This document shows, one piece after another, positions 39,525 through 48,460 of a DNA stretch of 64,000 bases. The notes under the pieces are model-generated. The model searched no databases. It saw only the letters and a list, made by a program, of their open reading frames with translations, and had not been told where the DNA came from. The position numbers and the translations under genes were made by a program. Source of the DNA: Chitinimonas arctica. Its GTDB lineage: Bacteria; Pseudomonadota; Gammaproteobacteria; Burkholderiales; Chitinimonadaceae. Every line of letters begins with the position of its first letter. Within the stretch, counting starts at the first letter, position 1. The stretch lies in the NCBI RefSeq assembly GCF_007431345.1, contig NZ_CP041730.1, forward strand, positions 1,674,001 through 1,738,000. Direction: 5' to 3'.

Positions 39525-40706
39525 ATGTCAGACAGCCAGACCCCGCAAGATTCGCAAGCCGGTTGGGGCAAAAAGCTCTGGAAGGCGCTCAATACGGACG
39601 TCGGCAGCTTGGTCGGCGGCAGCGCCCCGGCGCCGGCCGCACCGGTGGCGCCGCCCGCGCCGGCAGCCGCACCGGAACCCGCCCCCCTTGCCACGGCCAA
39701 CGCGCCCGTCGTGGAAGAAAAATCCTTCTGGCAAAAAACCGTCGAGGTGCTCAATACCGATGTCACGGTATTGGCCAAGGATGTCGCCCAAGCTTCCAAG
39801 GAAGTCTGGCAGTACAAGCTGAAGGCCGGCCTGGCCAAGACCCGCGACAAGCTGGGCAAGGAACTGGCTGCCCTGTTCGGCGGCGGCCAGATCGACGAAG
39901 ACCTGTACGAAGAGCTGGAAACCGTGCTGCTGACCGCCGACATGGGCGTGGACGCCACCGTGCACCTGCTCAAGGATGTACGCCAACGCGTTAGCCTGGC
40001 AGGGTTGAAGGATGCCAGCGAACTGCGCGGCGCGCTCAAGGGTGCCCTGACCGATCTGATCGCGCCCCTGGAAAAACCTTTGGTGGTCGAGGGCCACAAA
40101 CCCTTCATCATCATGGTGGCGGGCGTCAACGGCGCCGGCAAGACCACCAGTATCGGCAAGTTGGCCAAGTACTTCCAGGGCCAGGGCAAGAGCGTGCTGC
40201 TGGCCGCCGGCGATACCTTCCGTGCCGCCGCGCGCGAGCAGCTGGCTGCCTGGGGCGAGCGTAACAACGTTACGGTCATCGCCCAGGACGGCGGCGATTC
40301 GGCGGCGGTCTGCTTCGACGCCATCAATGCCGCCCGTGCCCGTGGCATCGATATCGTCCTGGCCGACACCGCCGGCCGTCTGCCCACGCAATTGCACCTG
40401 ATGGATGAAATCGCCAAGGTCAAACGGGTTATCGCCAAGGCAGACCCGACCGGCCCGCACGAAATCCTGCTGGTACTGGACGCCAACACCGGCCAGAACG
40501 CGTTGCAGCAGGTCAAGGCGTTCGACGACGCCCTGGGCCTGACCGGCCTGGTATTGACCAAGCTGGACGGCACGGCCAAGGGCGGCGTGATCGCCGGCAT
40601 CGCCAAGCAAAAGGCCATCCCACTACGCTTTATCGGCGTGGGCGAAGGCATAGACGACCTGCGTCCATTCGAAGCAGCCGACTATGTCGACGCGCTGATC
40701 GAATAG
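39525..40706 (+). CDS. ftsY: Signal recognition particle receptor FtsY
   Basis: GTPase receptor that docks SRP-ribosome complexes at the membrane; 393 residues. An Ala/Pro-rich acidic A-domain (about 1-75), then the N domain (DEDLYEELETVLLTADMGV) and the G domain: GVNGAGKTTSIGKLAK (G1), DTFRAAAREQL, DTAGRLPTQLHLMDEI (G3), TKLDGTAKGG (G4). ATG 39525. Followed by ftsE after 33 bp. Confidence 0.97.
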   Translation: MSDSQTPQDSQAGWGKKLWKALNTDVGSLVGGSAPAPAAPVAPPAPAAAPEPAPLATANAPVVEEKSFWQKTVEVLNTDVTVLAKDVAQASKEVWQYKLKAGLAKTRDKLGKELAALFGGGQIDEDLYEELETVLLTADMGVDATVHLLKDVRQRVSLAGLKDASELRGALKGALTDLIAPLEKPLVVEGHKPFIIMVAGVNGAGKTTSIGKLAKYFQGQGKSVLLAAGDTFRAAAREQLAAWGERNNVTVIAQDGGDSAAVCFDAINAARARGIDIVLADTAGRLPTQLHLMDEIAKVKRVIAKADPTGPHEILLVLDANTGQNALQQVKAFDDALGLTGLVLTKLDGTAKGGVIAGIAKQKAIPLRFIGVGEGIDDLRPFEAADYVDALIE

Positions 40707-40739
40707 CACGCTCCCACACCCTGCAATGGACGGCGCCCC

Positions 40740-41390
40740 GTGATTCAATTCAACCAGGTCGGCAAACGCTACCCAGGTGGCTACGAAGCCCTGAAAAACC
40801 TCAGCTTCCAGATCGAGACCGGCGAACTGGTGTTCCTGGCCGGCCATTCCGGCGCCGGCAAGTCCACCCTGCTCAAGCTGATCGCCGGCATCGAGCGCCC
40901 CACCAGTGGCTCGGTGGTGGTCAACGGCCAGAACCTGGCCGCCATCCGTTCAGGCGCCGTACCGTTCCTGCGCCGCCATCTGGGACTGATCTTCCAGGAC
41001 CATAAAATCCTGTTCGACCGCAGCGTGTTCGACAATGTCATGCTGCCGCTGGACATTGTCGGCTATGACCGCCGCGAAGCCGCCCGCCGAGCCCGCGCCG
41101 CACTGGACAAGGTCGGTCTGCTGGGGCGGGAAAAAACCAACCCGATTTCGCTGTCCGGCGGCGAACAGCAGCGCCTCTGCATTGCCCGGGCCGTGGTGCA
41201 CCGTCCCAGCATCCTGCTGGCCGACGAACCCACCGGCAACCTGGACCGGGCCTACGCGCTCGATATCATGGAATTGTTCAAGAGCTTCCACCAGGTGGGC
41301 GTCACCATCGTGATTTCGGCCCATGACGAGTCGCTGATGGCCGATTACGGCCGCCGCATCCTGCGTCTGGCCAAGGGTCAGTTCACTTAG
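40740..41390 (+). CDS. ftsE: Cell division ATP-binding protein FtsE
   Basis: ATPase of the FtsEX complex that activates septal peptidoglycan hydrolases; 216 residues from a GTG start. Walker A GHSGAGKSTLLKLIAG, Q-loop FQDHKIL (the DHKIL variant is typical of FtsE), signature LSGGEQQRLCIARAV, Walker B LLADEPTGNLD. Its likely client in this window is the amidase AmiC (via an EnvC-like activator not seen here). ftsX follows after 15 bp. Confidence 0.97.
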   Translation: MIQFNQVGKRYPGGYEALKNLSFQIETGELVFLAGHSGAGKSTLLKLIAGIERPTSGSVVVNGQNLAAIRSGAVPFLRRHLGLIFQDHKILFDRSVFDNVMLPLDIVGYDRREAARRARAALDKVGLLGREKTNPISLSGGEQQRLCIARAVVHRPSILLADEPTGNLDRAYALDIMELFKSFHQVGVTIVISAHDESLMADYGRRILRLAKGQFT

Positions 41391-41405
41391 GGATAAGGAA
41401 ACAAA

Positions 41406-42311
41406 TTGAAACATTGGTTCCGCCTGCATCGGCTCGCGCTGAGCGCGACGTTGCGTTTATTTGTCGCCAGTCCACTGGCATCCCTCCTCAATCTGCTGGT
41501 GGTGGGCATTGCCGTGGCACTGCCCTTGGGCCTGCTCACCCTGGTCGGCAATCTGGGACAATTGTCCGGTCGGCTGCATGCCGATCCACAGGCCAGCATC
41601 TTCCTGCACCCCCATGCCGGCAGCGCCGACATCAGCCGCCTGCAAGCCTTGCTGGCCAAACGCCCCGAGGTCAGCACGGTCCGCTATATCGCCAAGCATG
41701 AAGCGCTGCGCGAGCTGGAGCAGTCCAGCGGCATGGCCGACATGCTGGCCGGACTGGGTGACAACCCCCTGCCGGACGCTTTCAGCCTGACGCTCAAGAA
41801 CAGCGAAGCCGCCTCGCTCGGCGCGCTGGAAAGCGTGCTCAAGGCCGACCCGGCGGTCGAACATGTGCAGCTCGATTCGGAATGGGCCCACCGCCTGGGC
41901 AGCATCATCGCCCTGGGCCGGGAAGCCACCCTGACGGTAGCCGTGCTGTTCGGCGCCGGCCTGCTGCTGGTCACCGCCAATCTGATCCGCATGCAGATCC
42001 TGACCCGCCGCGAAGAAATCGAAGTGTGCAAGCTGATCGGTGCCACCAACAGCTTTATCCACCGCCCCTTTCTCTACTTCGCCGCCCTGCAGGGGGGGTT
42101 GGGTGGCCTGGTCGGCATCGCCGTGGTGGCCTTCAGCCTCGACAGGTTGAGCGGGCCGGTCAGTCAATTGGCCAAGCTATATGGCGAGCAGTTCTCCCTG
42201 ACCCTACCGCCGTTCGATGTGTTGTTACTGACGCTTGCGACCGTGATCGGCCTCAGTCTGGCCGGTGCCATGTTGTCGGTGCGCAAGCATCTGCGGGCGT
42301 TGGACGCCTGA
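41406..42311 (+). CDS. ftsX: Cell division permease FtsX
   Basis: 301 residues, starting with TTG after AAGGA. First helix at about 18-45 (LFVASPLASLLNLLVVGIAVALPLGLL), a periplasmic loop with AKHEALRELEQSSGMADMLAGLGDNPLPDAF, then three C-terminal helices. Partner of FtsE. In many proteobacteria rpoH follows directly; here the next gene is convergent and rpoH lies 16.3 kb away. Confidence 0.95.
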   Translation: MKHWFRLHRLALSATLRLFVASPLASLLNLLVVGIAVALPLGLLTLVGNLGQLSGRLHADPQASIFLHPHAGSADISRLQALLAKRPEVSTVRYIAKHEALRELEQSSGMADMLAGLGDNPLPDAFSLTLKNSEAASLGALESVLKADPAVEHVQLDSEWAHRLGSIIALGREATLTVAVLFGAGLLLVTANLIRMQILTRREEIEVCKLIGATNSFIHRPFLYFAALQGGLGGLVGIAVVAFSLDRLSGPVSQLAKLYGEQFSLTLPPFDVLLLTLATVIGLSLAGAMLSVRKHLRALDA

Positions 42312-42316
42312 TTCGC

Positions 42317-42799
42317 TCAGAGTCCCAATTCATCGAGGCCCGGATGTTCATCCGGGCGGCGCCCCAACGGCCAGTGGAATAGTCGGTCTGCTTCTGCGAT
42401 GGCCAGGTCGTTGATGCTGGCCAAACGCACCTGCATCAACCCTTCTGCATCGAATTCCCAATTCTCATTGCCGTAAGAGCGGAACCATTGTCCGCGATCG
42501 TCGTGCCATTCATAGGCAAAGCGCACTGCAATGCGATTACCCGCGTGCGCCCATAAAGCCTTGATCAGACGGTACTCGTGCTCGCGGCGCCACTTGGCTG
42601 CCAGGAAGGCAACGATCTCGTGCCGCCCTTTGGGAAATTCGCTGCGGTTGCGCCAGCGACTGTCGGCGGTATAGGCGAGCGCAATTTTGGCGGGGTCGCG
42701 GCTATTCCAGCCATCTTCAGCCAGGCGCACCTTTTGTTTGGCACTGTCTTCGGTGAATGGCGGCAATGGTGGACGGGCGGAGGTGCTATCGGTTTGCAT
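42317..42799 (-). CDS. DUF1348 / NTF2-like family protein
   Basis: 160 residues. The sequence KVRLAEDGWNSRDPAKIALAYTADSRWRNRSEF followed by EIVAFLAAKWRREHEYRLIKALWAH and GQWFRSYGNENWEFD is the DUF1348 pattern of the SnoaL/NTF2-like fold. The function is unknown; many relatives are horizontally mobile single genes. It converges on ftsX with 5 bp between stops, and is the first gene of the accessory block. Confidence 0.88.
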   Translation of the reverse strand: MQTDSTSARPPLPPFTEDSAKQKVRLAEDGWNSRDPAKIALAYTADSRWRNRSEFPKGRHEIVAFLAAKWRREHEYRLIKALWAHAGNRIAVRFAYEWHDDRGQWFRSYGNENWEFDAEGLMQVRLASINDLAIAEADRLFHWPLGRRPDEHPGLDELGL

Positions 42800-42920
42800 G
42801 GGAGGGTTCCTGGGTGGCGTACCGGCGCTACTTTGCCAAATGCCGCCAACCCGCGGAACAGTCGCCAGACGCAAGACTTCATTCCGCAAAACGGAATGCT
42901 TATGCCCGTGATACCGCTGC

Positions 42921-43370
42921 TCAGATCGCCAAACGGAAGCGCGCCTTGACCAATTGGCTGGCACCCAATCGCCGATAGAATCGTATGGCATCATGATTCC
43001 AATCCGGCGTTTGCCACTGCAGGGCCGCATACCGCAACTGTCGGCCAAAGGTTTGCAGCTCCGCCATCAAACGCTCGCCGATCCGGCGGTTCCGCCATGC
43101 CGCGCGCACGTATAGGCAATCCATATGCAGATACGCGCTGCCAGCAAGCGTGGAAAACTCCCTGGTCAGCGCGGCATACCCCACCAGCTGCTCGCCCGCG
43201 CAAGCCACCCAGATCTTGACCTCGCCGCGCGCCATCGCGGCAGCCAAGCGCGCGGCATGCCCGTCGGCCACGTAGCCTAGCCTTTCAAAAGCCGCATGCT
43301 CCGCACACAGGCTGGCCAGGCCGACGGTGTCGCTTTGTACCGCCGGCCGAATGGACGTGCCATCTTCCAC
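42921..43370 (-). CDS. GNAT-family acetyltransferase
   Basis: About 149 residues. IRPAVQSDTVGLASLC at the start and CLYVRAAWRNRRIGERLMAEL (acetyl-CoA pyrophosphate loop, R/Q-x2-G-x-G/A type as RRIGER) define the fold; ALQWQTPDWNHDAIRFYRRLGA is the C-terminal block. Substrate unknown. The start is unsure: GTG at 43370 (2 bp after the rhodanese stop) or TTG at 43382. Either way it is coupled to the rhodanese gene. Confidence 0.8.
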   Translation of the reverse strand: MEDGTSIRPAVQSDTVGLASLCAEHAAFERLGYVADGHAARLAAAMARGEVKIWVACAGEQLVGYAALTREFSTLAGSAYLHMDCLYVRAAWRNRRIGERLMAELQTFGRQLRYAALQWQTPDWNHDAIRFYRRLGASQLVKARFRLAI

Positions 43371-43372
43371 GC

Positions 43373-43831
43373 TCAGGCACAACCGCAGGATGATTCGGGC
43401 AGATCCGGCGACAGTTGTCCGGCTTCCGCGCCGCTGACCAGCGGGTGGCCGTCCCGCAGCCAGAAATCGACCCCGCCCAGCATTTCCTTCACCTTGAAGC
43501 CCAGCCGCGCCAATTTGTAGGCACCCTGCGTCGAGCCGTTGCAGCCGATACCGTCGCAGTAAGTGATATAGGTCTTGTCCCTATCCAGCCCGGCCGTGCT
43601 TTCCGCATCCATCGTGCGATGGGGAAAGCTGATGGCGCCGGGAATATGGCCCGCCAGGTAGTGGGCGTTCGCCCGCGTATCGACCACGACGATCTCGCTA
43701 ACGCCAGCCTTGAGATCCTCCGCCACATCCCAGGCATCGGTGTGAAAGGCCAGTTTGGCTTGCATATAGGCGGCGCTGTCGGCCGGGAGGGGAGCGGGTA
43801 TCTGCAGTACGACGGAAGCTTGTTGGGTCAT
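43373..43831 (-). CDS. Rhodanese-like domain protein
   Basis: 152 residues, one rhodanese domain: EIVVVDTRANAHYLAGHIPGAISFPH and the active-site loop YCDGIGCNGST. The first Cys of that loop is in the sulfurtransferase position. The C-terminus SSCGCA adds three more cysteines, possibly a relay or metal site. GAGGACC precedes the ATG at 43831. It leads the GNAT gene and is divergent from the MocR regulator, which probably controls it. Confidence 0.88.
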   Translation of the reverse strand: MTQQASVVLQIPAPLPADSAAYMQAKLAFHTDAWDVAEDLKAGVSEIVVVDTRANAHYLAGHIPGAISFPHRTMDAESTAGLDRDKTYITYCDGIGCNGSTQGAYKLARLGFKVKEMLGGVDFWLRDGHPLVSGAEAGQLSPDLPESSCGCA

Positions 43832-43872
43832 TGCCAGGTCCTCGTTCGATTGGTGCAGGCAGTTTGGCTCGG

Positions 43873-43912
43873 ATTGGCTGTATAAATAAGGCCAATTTGT
43901 CCACATAGACAA
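43873..43912. promoter_or_regulatory. Divergent promoter/operator between rhodanese and MocR genes
   Basis: The 92-bp gap holds an inverted repeat ATTGGC...GCCAAT (43873-43878 and 43891-43896) around TATAAAT (43881-43887), plus TTGTC-N6-GACAA (43897-43912). MocR-family proteins usually bind such sites in their own divergent intergenic region, so this is the likely operator. Confidence 0.5.
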
Positions 43913-43923
43913 GACCAATACCC

Positions 43924-45372
43924 ATGAGCAGTACGCAACCAGGCATGTGGCTGAACCTCTTCCAGGCCGCACAAAGCACCTCCCTACCCTTACGCGCGCA
44001 GCTGTGCACCGCCTTGCGCGAGGCGATACGCTCCGGTGCGGTCCCCTACCCGGCACGGCTGCCGGCCTCTCGTACCTTGGCTGCCGACTTGGGCATCTCG
44101 CGTGTCACCGTGGAAGCGGCCTACGGCCAACTGGAAGCGGAGGGTTATCTCACCCGGCGGGTCGGCCAGGGCAGCTTCGTGGCGGCGCGTTTCGCCCGGC
44201 CCGTCGAGGCGGAGCAGCCCTTGCGCGGTAGCCAGCTCGCCGCGCTGTCGCAGCGCGGTCACCAACTGGTGCGCGGCGGTGGCTGCCGCGATCCACGCAC
44301 ACCGCTGGCCTTCGCCGCAGGCAGTCCCGATCTGCGCGCCTTTCCGCATGACACTTGGCGCCAACTGTGTAACCAGCGCTTGCGCCGCGATGCCGCAACC
44401 TTGGCGGCTTATGGCGACCCACAGGGTTACGCTCCGCTGCGGGCCGCCATCGCGGCTTATCTGCAGCAGGCCCGCGATGTTCGGGCTGGTGCCGAGCAGG
44501 TGTTGGTACTGACCAGCTCCCAGCAAGCGCTGCATCTGCTCGGCTCACTGCTGCTGGATGAAGGTGATGTGGTCTGGCTGGAAGAGCCCGGCTATCGCGG
44601 CGCACGCACCGCCCTGGCCGCAGCCGGCGCCAGGCTGGTGGCGGTGCCGGTTGACGGCGAGGGCATGTGCCCCGGCGACGATCTGCCGCCACCGCGCCTG
44701 ATCTACCTCACCCCTTCGCACCAGTACCCCAGCGGCTGCGCACTGAGCCTGACACGCCGCCTGGCCTTGCTGGAAATCGCCCGTAAACATGGCAGCTGGA
44801 TCATCGAGGACGACTACGACAGCGAATTTCACTACGACGGCCGTCCGCTGCCAGCCATGCAGGGGCTGGACCGGCACGAGCGGGTCATCTATCTCGGCAC
44901 CTTCTCCAAAGCCTTGTTCCCCTCGCTGCGCCTAGCCTATGCGGTGCTGCCGCCAGCCTTGGTGGAACCCGCCTGCACGGTGCGAACCATCTATGACGGC
45001 CATGGCAGCCAATTGATGCAGGCCGTAACGGCAGACTTTATCGCGCGCGGCCATTTTGCCGCGCACCTGCGCTATATGCGCCAGCTATACCGCAGCCGCC
45101 GCGCACTGCTGATCGAGGAACTCGATGCCAAGCTCCCTCATCTATTGCGCGTACAGCCCAGCCCTGGCGGCTTGCAGTTGCTGGTTGAATTGCCGCCAGG
45201 CAGCGAGGCGCACCTGACCCGGCAAGCGCAAGCCCTAGGCGTGGCGACACCGAGTCTGCGCTCGCTTTACCTGGCGGAACCGGGACGCGATGGTTGGTTG
45301 CTGGGGTTTGCTGCATTATCCGCCGAGGAAATCCGGCTAGGGGTGCGCCAATTGCAGGTGCTGCGTATATAA
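43924..45372 (+). CDS. MocR/PdxR-family transcriptional regulator with aminotransferase domain
   Basis: 482 residues. N-terminal GntR winged helix (LPLRAQLCTALREAIRSGAV, LPASRTLAADLGISRVTVEAAYGQLEAEGYL) fused to a fold-type I aminotransferase domain. The PLP site is recognisable: DDYDSEFHYDGRPLPAMQGLD and the Schiff-base Lys region YLGTFSKALFPSLRLAY. Such regulators sense PLP or amino-substrates and usually control the divergent gene, here rhodanese-GNAT. Confidence 0.93.
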   Translation: MSSTQPGMWLNLFQAAQSTSLPLRAQLCTALREAIRSGAVPYPARLPASRTLAADLGISRVTVEAAYGQLEAEGYLTRRVGQGSFVAARFARPVEAEQPLRGSQLAALSQRGHQLVRGGGCRDPRTPLAFAAGSPDLRAFPHDTWRQLCNQRLRRDAATLAAYGDPQGYAPLRAAIAAYLQQARDVRAGAEQVLVLTSSQQALHLLGSLLLDEGDVVWLEEPGYRGARTALAAAGARLVAVPVDGEGMCPGDDLPPPRLIYLTPSHQYPSGCALSLTRRLALLEIARKHGSWIIEDDYDSEFHYDGRPLPAMQGLDRHERVIYLGTFSKALFPSLRLAYAVLPPALVEPACTVRTIYDGHGSQLMQAVTADFIARGHFAAHLRYMRQLYRSRRALLIEELDAKLPHLLRVQPSPGGLQLLVELPPGSEAHLTRQAQALGVATPSLRSLYLAEPGRDGWLLGFAALSAEEIRLGVRQLQVLRI

Positions 45373-45446
45373 GCCCCGGGGAGCCAGGCCATGCCGTAAT
45401 GACGGTGCGTTAGCTACAATCGGCCCCACGAGGTGAAGGGAAGCAA

Positions 45447-46346
45447 ATGGATCGCATGCAACTGATGACGGTATTCGTGGCGGTTGCCGATGAAGAGAGC
45501 TTTGCCGGTGGCGGTAGGCGGCTCGGCATGTCGCCACCGGCCGTGACCCGGGCGATTTCGGCGCTGGAAGCGCGCCTGGGCGTCAAACTATTGGAACGGA
45601 CCACGCGCAGCGTGCGGGTCACCGAGGTGGGACAGCGCTACCTGGATGACGCCCGCCGCATCATCGCCGCAGCCGACGAGGCCGATGCGGCGGCCGCCGG
45701 CATCAACGCCACACCGCGCGGCCACCTGGCCGTGACCGCACCCGTCCTGTTCGGCAAACTCTTCGTCATGCCCGGCATAGTCGATTATCTGCAGCAGCAT
45801 ACGGACGTCACCGTTGCAGCCCTATTCCTCGACCGCGTCGTGAATTTGATGGACGAAGGCATCGACGTCGCGGTACGGATCGGACCACTGCCGGACTCCG
45901 GCATGCGGGCGGTACGGGTCGGCCAGGTAAGGCGCGTGCTATGCGCCGCGCCGGCTTACCTGGACCGGCATGGCACGCCGCAAAGCCCGGAAGAACTGCG
46001 GCGGCATACCATCATCGCCGCCAATAGCACCGCGCCCAGCGTGGAATGGCGCTTTGGCCCCGACCACGCCCCGAGTGCCATCAAACTGCAACCGCGCCTC
46101 ACCGTCACCAGCAACGATGGCGCCATCGAAGCGGCCCGGGCCGGCCTGGGCATCACCCGCTTGATGTCCTACCAGGCAGCCGCCCCCTGCGAATCCGGCG
46201 CCCTGCAAACCGTGCTGACGGCATTTGAAAAAGCCCCGCTGCCCATCCATGTGCTGCACCGTGAGAGCAAACACGGCTCCGCCAAGGTACGTGCCTTTAT
46301 CGACCTGATGGTGGCCCGCCTGCGCGCCGATCCGCATCTGCAATAG
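45447..46346 (+). CDS. LysR-family transcriptional regulator
   Basis: 299 residues. Winged helix near the N-terminus (QLMTVFVAVADEESFAGGGRRLGMSPPAVTRAISALEARLGVKLL), effector domain from about residue 90 (GHLAVTAPVLFGKLFVMPGI). It is convergent with the redox operon (16 bp between stops) rather than divergent, so control of that operon is a guess from proximity. This AceR/DhcR-like group often controls stress or aromatic-compound genes. Confidence 0.93.
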   Translation: MDRMQLMTVFVAVADEESFAGGGRRLGMSPPAVTRAISALEARLGVKLLERTTRSVRVTEVGQRYLDDARRIIAAADEADAAAAGINATPRGHLAVTAPVLFGKLFVMPGIVDYLQQHTDVTVAALFLDRVVNLMDEGIDVAVRIGPLPDSGMRAVRVGQVRRVLCAAPAYLDRHGTPQSPEELRRHTIIAANSTAPSVEWRFGPDHAPSAIKLQPRLTVTSNDGAIEAARAGLGITRLMSYQAAAPCESGALQTVLTAFEKAPLPIHVLHRESKHGSAKVRAFIDLMVARLRADPHLQ

Positions 46347-46362
46347 CACCGCCTCGCGGCCC

Positions 46363-48438
46363 TCAGCATTTGAGCACCAACTCCTCCCCCACCCGCTGCT
46401 CGGCTGGCACCGCACAACACAGCAGCGCCTCGTCCGGCGCGGGGGCATAGGCCGGTCGGCTGGCATAGCTGACCGCACCTTGCAGCAACGGTGTGCGGCA
46501 ACTGCCACAGTGTCCCCCACGGCAGCCGGATGCGGGGCCAAGACCATGCTGCTCGGCCAGATCCAATAAACTACCGCCGCCCGGCAGCCATTGGACCACG
46601 CGGTCCGATCCGGTAAAGCGCACCTGCACCGGACCGGCCGCCGGCGCGGCCAAGGGTGCAACGGCGGCCGAAACCTCATCGCCACGCCGCAAGGCAGCCG
46701 GACCAAACGACTCGGCATGGATGCGCGCATCGCCAATTCCCAGACCGCGTAGGCCGTCATACAAAGACTGCATGAATCCGGCCGGCCCACACAGGTAGAA
46801 ATCGTAGTCGTCGAGAGGCAATAGCGTGCGCAACAAGGCCATATCAATATGACCGGGGTACTCGAAGTGATGCCCCGGCACACTTCCCGCCTCCGGCCGG
46901 CTGACCACCCGGACCAAGCGGACGGCATCGCCCGCTTGCCTGGCCAGCTCGGCCAATTCGCTATCGAAAGGCCGTTCCGCCACGGTGCGGCTGGCATGGA
47001 TAAACCAGATCGGCCGAATATGGCGCTTACGCACGCCCTCGAACACCAGGTGCCGTAGCATCGCCAGCAGCGACGTGACACCAATGCCGCCAGCCAACAT
47101 CACCAGGGGGCGCTGCTCGGTGGCATCCACCGTAAAACGGCCTTGCGGGGCGAGTGCTTCCATCAAATCGCCTTCCCGCAGCCGCCGATGCAGCCATTGC
47201 GAAACCACGCCGTCCTGCTTCACGCTGATACGGTAGACCCCATCGGACGGTGCGGCCGACAAGGTATAGCTACGAGTCAGTGGCGCGCCCTCGACACCGG
47301 CGGGCACGCGTATGGTCAGGTGCTGGCCGGCCAGATGCGGCAGGGCCGCGTGGCCATCCGCCGGTTCCAGCAGGAACGAGCTTACCGTGCTGCTTTCCGG
47401 TACGACGCGGCTGACACGAAACGGCCGCCAGCTCGCCGGCAAGGCACTGGCGGCGAGCCGTTCCTCCGTTTGCCGCCAATTGCCGGTCAGCAGGGAATTC
47501 GGTGAATAGCTATCCAGCCGCCAGCGCAAGGCCAACACCGCGCGGCGCCGCACCACCCGTTCCACACGCAAGCGCCAGATGCGTTCGGCACCTTGGAAGG
47601 CCGCCACTTCCGGCCCATCGAAAACAATCTCGGTCGTCCCGCTCAACTGCAGCAGATCGCCGCTGGCGAAATCCACGAACACCATGCCCGCTCGCGGTGT
47701 GAGCAGGAGATTACCCAGGGTATTGAAGTGCATATTGCCGGCGAAGTCGGGAATGCTCAGTACCTGGCCCTCGACACGGACAAAGCCAGGCCTGCCGCCG
47801 CGATGCGACACATCGACGCTCGGTAGCGGCTGGTCTTCGTCACCGGGAAAATAGCTGGCGACGAAGAAGGTATCCGCCGCCGCGATCAAGGCACTCGCTT
47901 CGGTATCGAGCGCATCGAGCGTTTCCACTTCGCCGGCGTAATGACTGCCCGGTTCGCGGATAAAGTCGAACGCGCGCAATTGGATATATTGCGGGCAATT
48001 ACCGAACGCCTGCCCGACCGTCACGGTAAAACCCTCCGCATCGCTAGCGGCCACCAGGCCATTCATACGGTTGCGCCGGCGCGTATGCAGCTCGATGCCC
48101 AACAAGCCGAGCGGCGCACCGGCCTGGATGCTGGCGTGCACCGGATCACCTCGGCCCGGCAGGCCGCCCAAGCGCAGCGTAGTGGCATCGGGCGAGCTGA
48201 TAAAGCCAGGCCGCCCCTCGATCAAGGTCGCCCAGGGCCGGCCGGCGCTATCGACACTGCCAGCCACGATAAACGGCAGCTGCGGGTAGAACTGGCGATG
48301 CTGGTCCGGCATGAAGCGCCGTATCACGCGCCGCCCCATCTCCTCCATCCGCGCGCTATTGCCCATGCGTGCATGGATAGCCCGCTCGCCTGGATGCCAA
48401 GGAGAATCCGCCGAATCAGCCACTCGCTCGTTCATCAT
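46363..48438 (-). CDS. Fusion protein: PNPOx-like domain + FAD/NAD(P) reductase + 2Fe-2S ferredoxin
   Basis: 691 residues, three modules. (1) About 1-330: pyridoxamine-5'-phosphate-oxidase-like split barrel (AGSVDSAGRPWATLIEGRPGFI, GLLGIELHTRRRNRMNG, NLLLTPRAGMVFVDFASGDLLQL). (2) About 340-595: ferredoxin-reductase type, with RSYTLSAAP (FAD site), MLAGGIGVTSLLAML and YLCGPAGFM (NAD(P) site). (3) About 600-691: plant-type ferredoxin with C-x4-C-x2-C (GCRGGHCGSC) and the distal Cys in LLCCAVP. The whole could move electrons from NAD(P)H via FAD and Fe-S to a substrate held by the first domain. The start at 48438 has GGAG 7 bp upstream. Last gene of the AhpD-like - GST - fusion operon. Confidence 0.92.
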   Translation of the reverse strand: MMNERVADSADSPWHPGERAIHARMGNSARMEEMGRRVIRRFMPDQHRQFYPQLPFIVAGSVDSAGRPWATLIEGRPGFISSPDATTLRLGGLPGRGDPVHASIQAGAPLGLLGIELHTRRRNRMNGLVAASDAEGFTVTVGQAFGNCPQYIQLRAFDFIREPGSHYAGEVETLDALDTEASALIAAADTFFVASYFPGDEDQPLPSVDVSHRGGRPGFVRVEGQVLSIPDFAGNMHFNTLGNLLLTPRAGMVFVDFASGDLLQLSGTTEIVFDGPEVAAFQGAERIWRLRVERVVRRRAVLALRWRLDSYSPNSLLTGNWRQTEERLAASALPASWRPFRVSRVVPESSTVSSFLLEPADGHAALPHLAGQHLTIRVPAGVEGAPLTRSYTLSAAPSDGVYRISVKQDGVVSQWLHRRLREGDLMEALAPQGRFTVDATEQRPLVMLAGGIGVTSLLAMLRHLVFEGVRKRHIRPIWFIHASRTVAERPFDSELAELARQAGDAVRLVRVVSRPEAGSVPGHHFEYPGHIDMALLRTLLPLDDYDFYLCGPAGFMQSLYDGLRGLGIGDARIHAESFGPAALRRGDEVSAAVAPLAAPAAGPVQVRFTGSDRVVQWLPGGGSLLDLAEQHGLGPASGCRGGHCGSCRTPLLQGAVSYASRPAYAPAPDEALLCCAVPAEQRVGEELVLKC

Positions 48439-48460
48439 CCGCTCCGATCCGGGTATAGGT

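Noticed and set aside
39332..40651. In-frame extension of rsmD to a 630-residue protein antisense to ftsY
   Set aside because: Only residues from 39331 on match RsmD. The extension lies over ftsY and is Ser/Ala-rich shadow.
45939..47084. 381-codon minus-strand frame spanning the LysR 3' end and part of the fusion gene
   Set aside because: It crosses two well-supported genes in other frames and resembles no protein.
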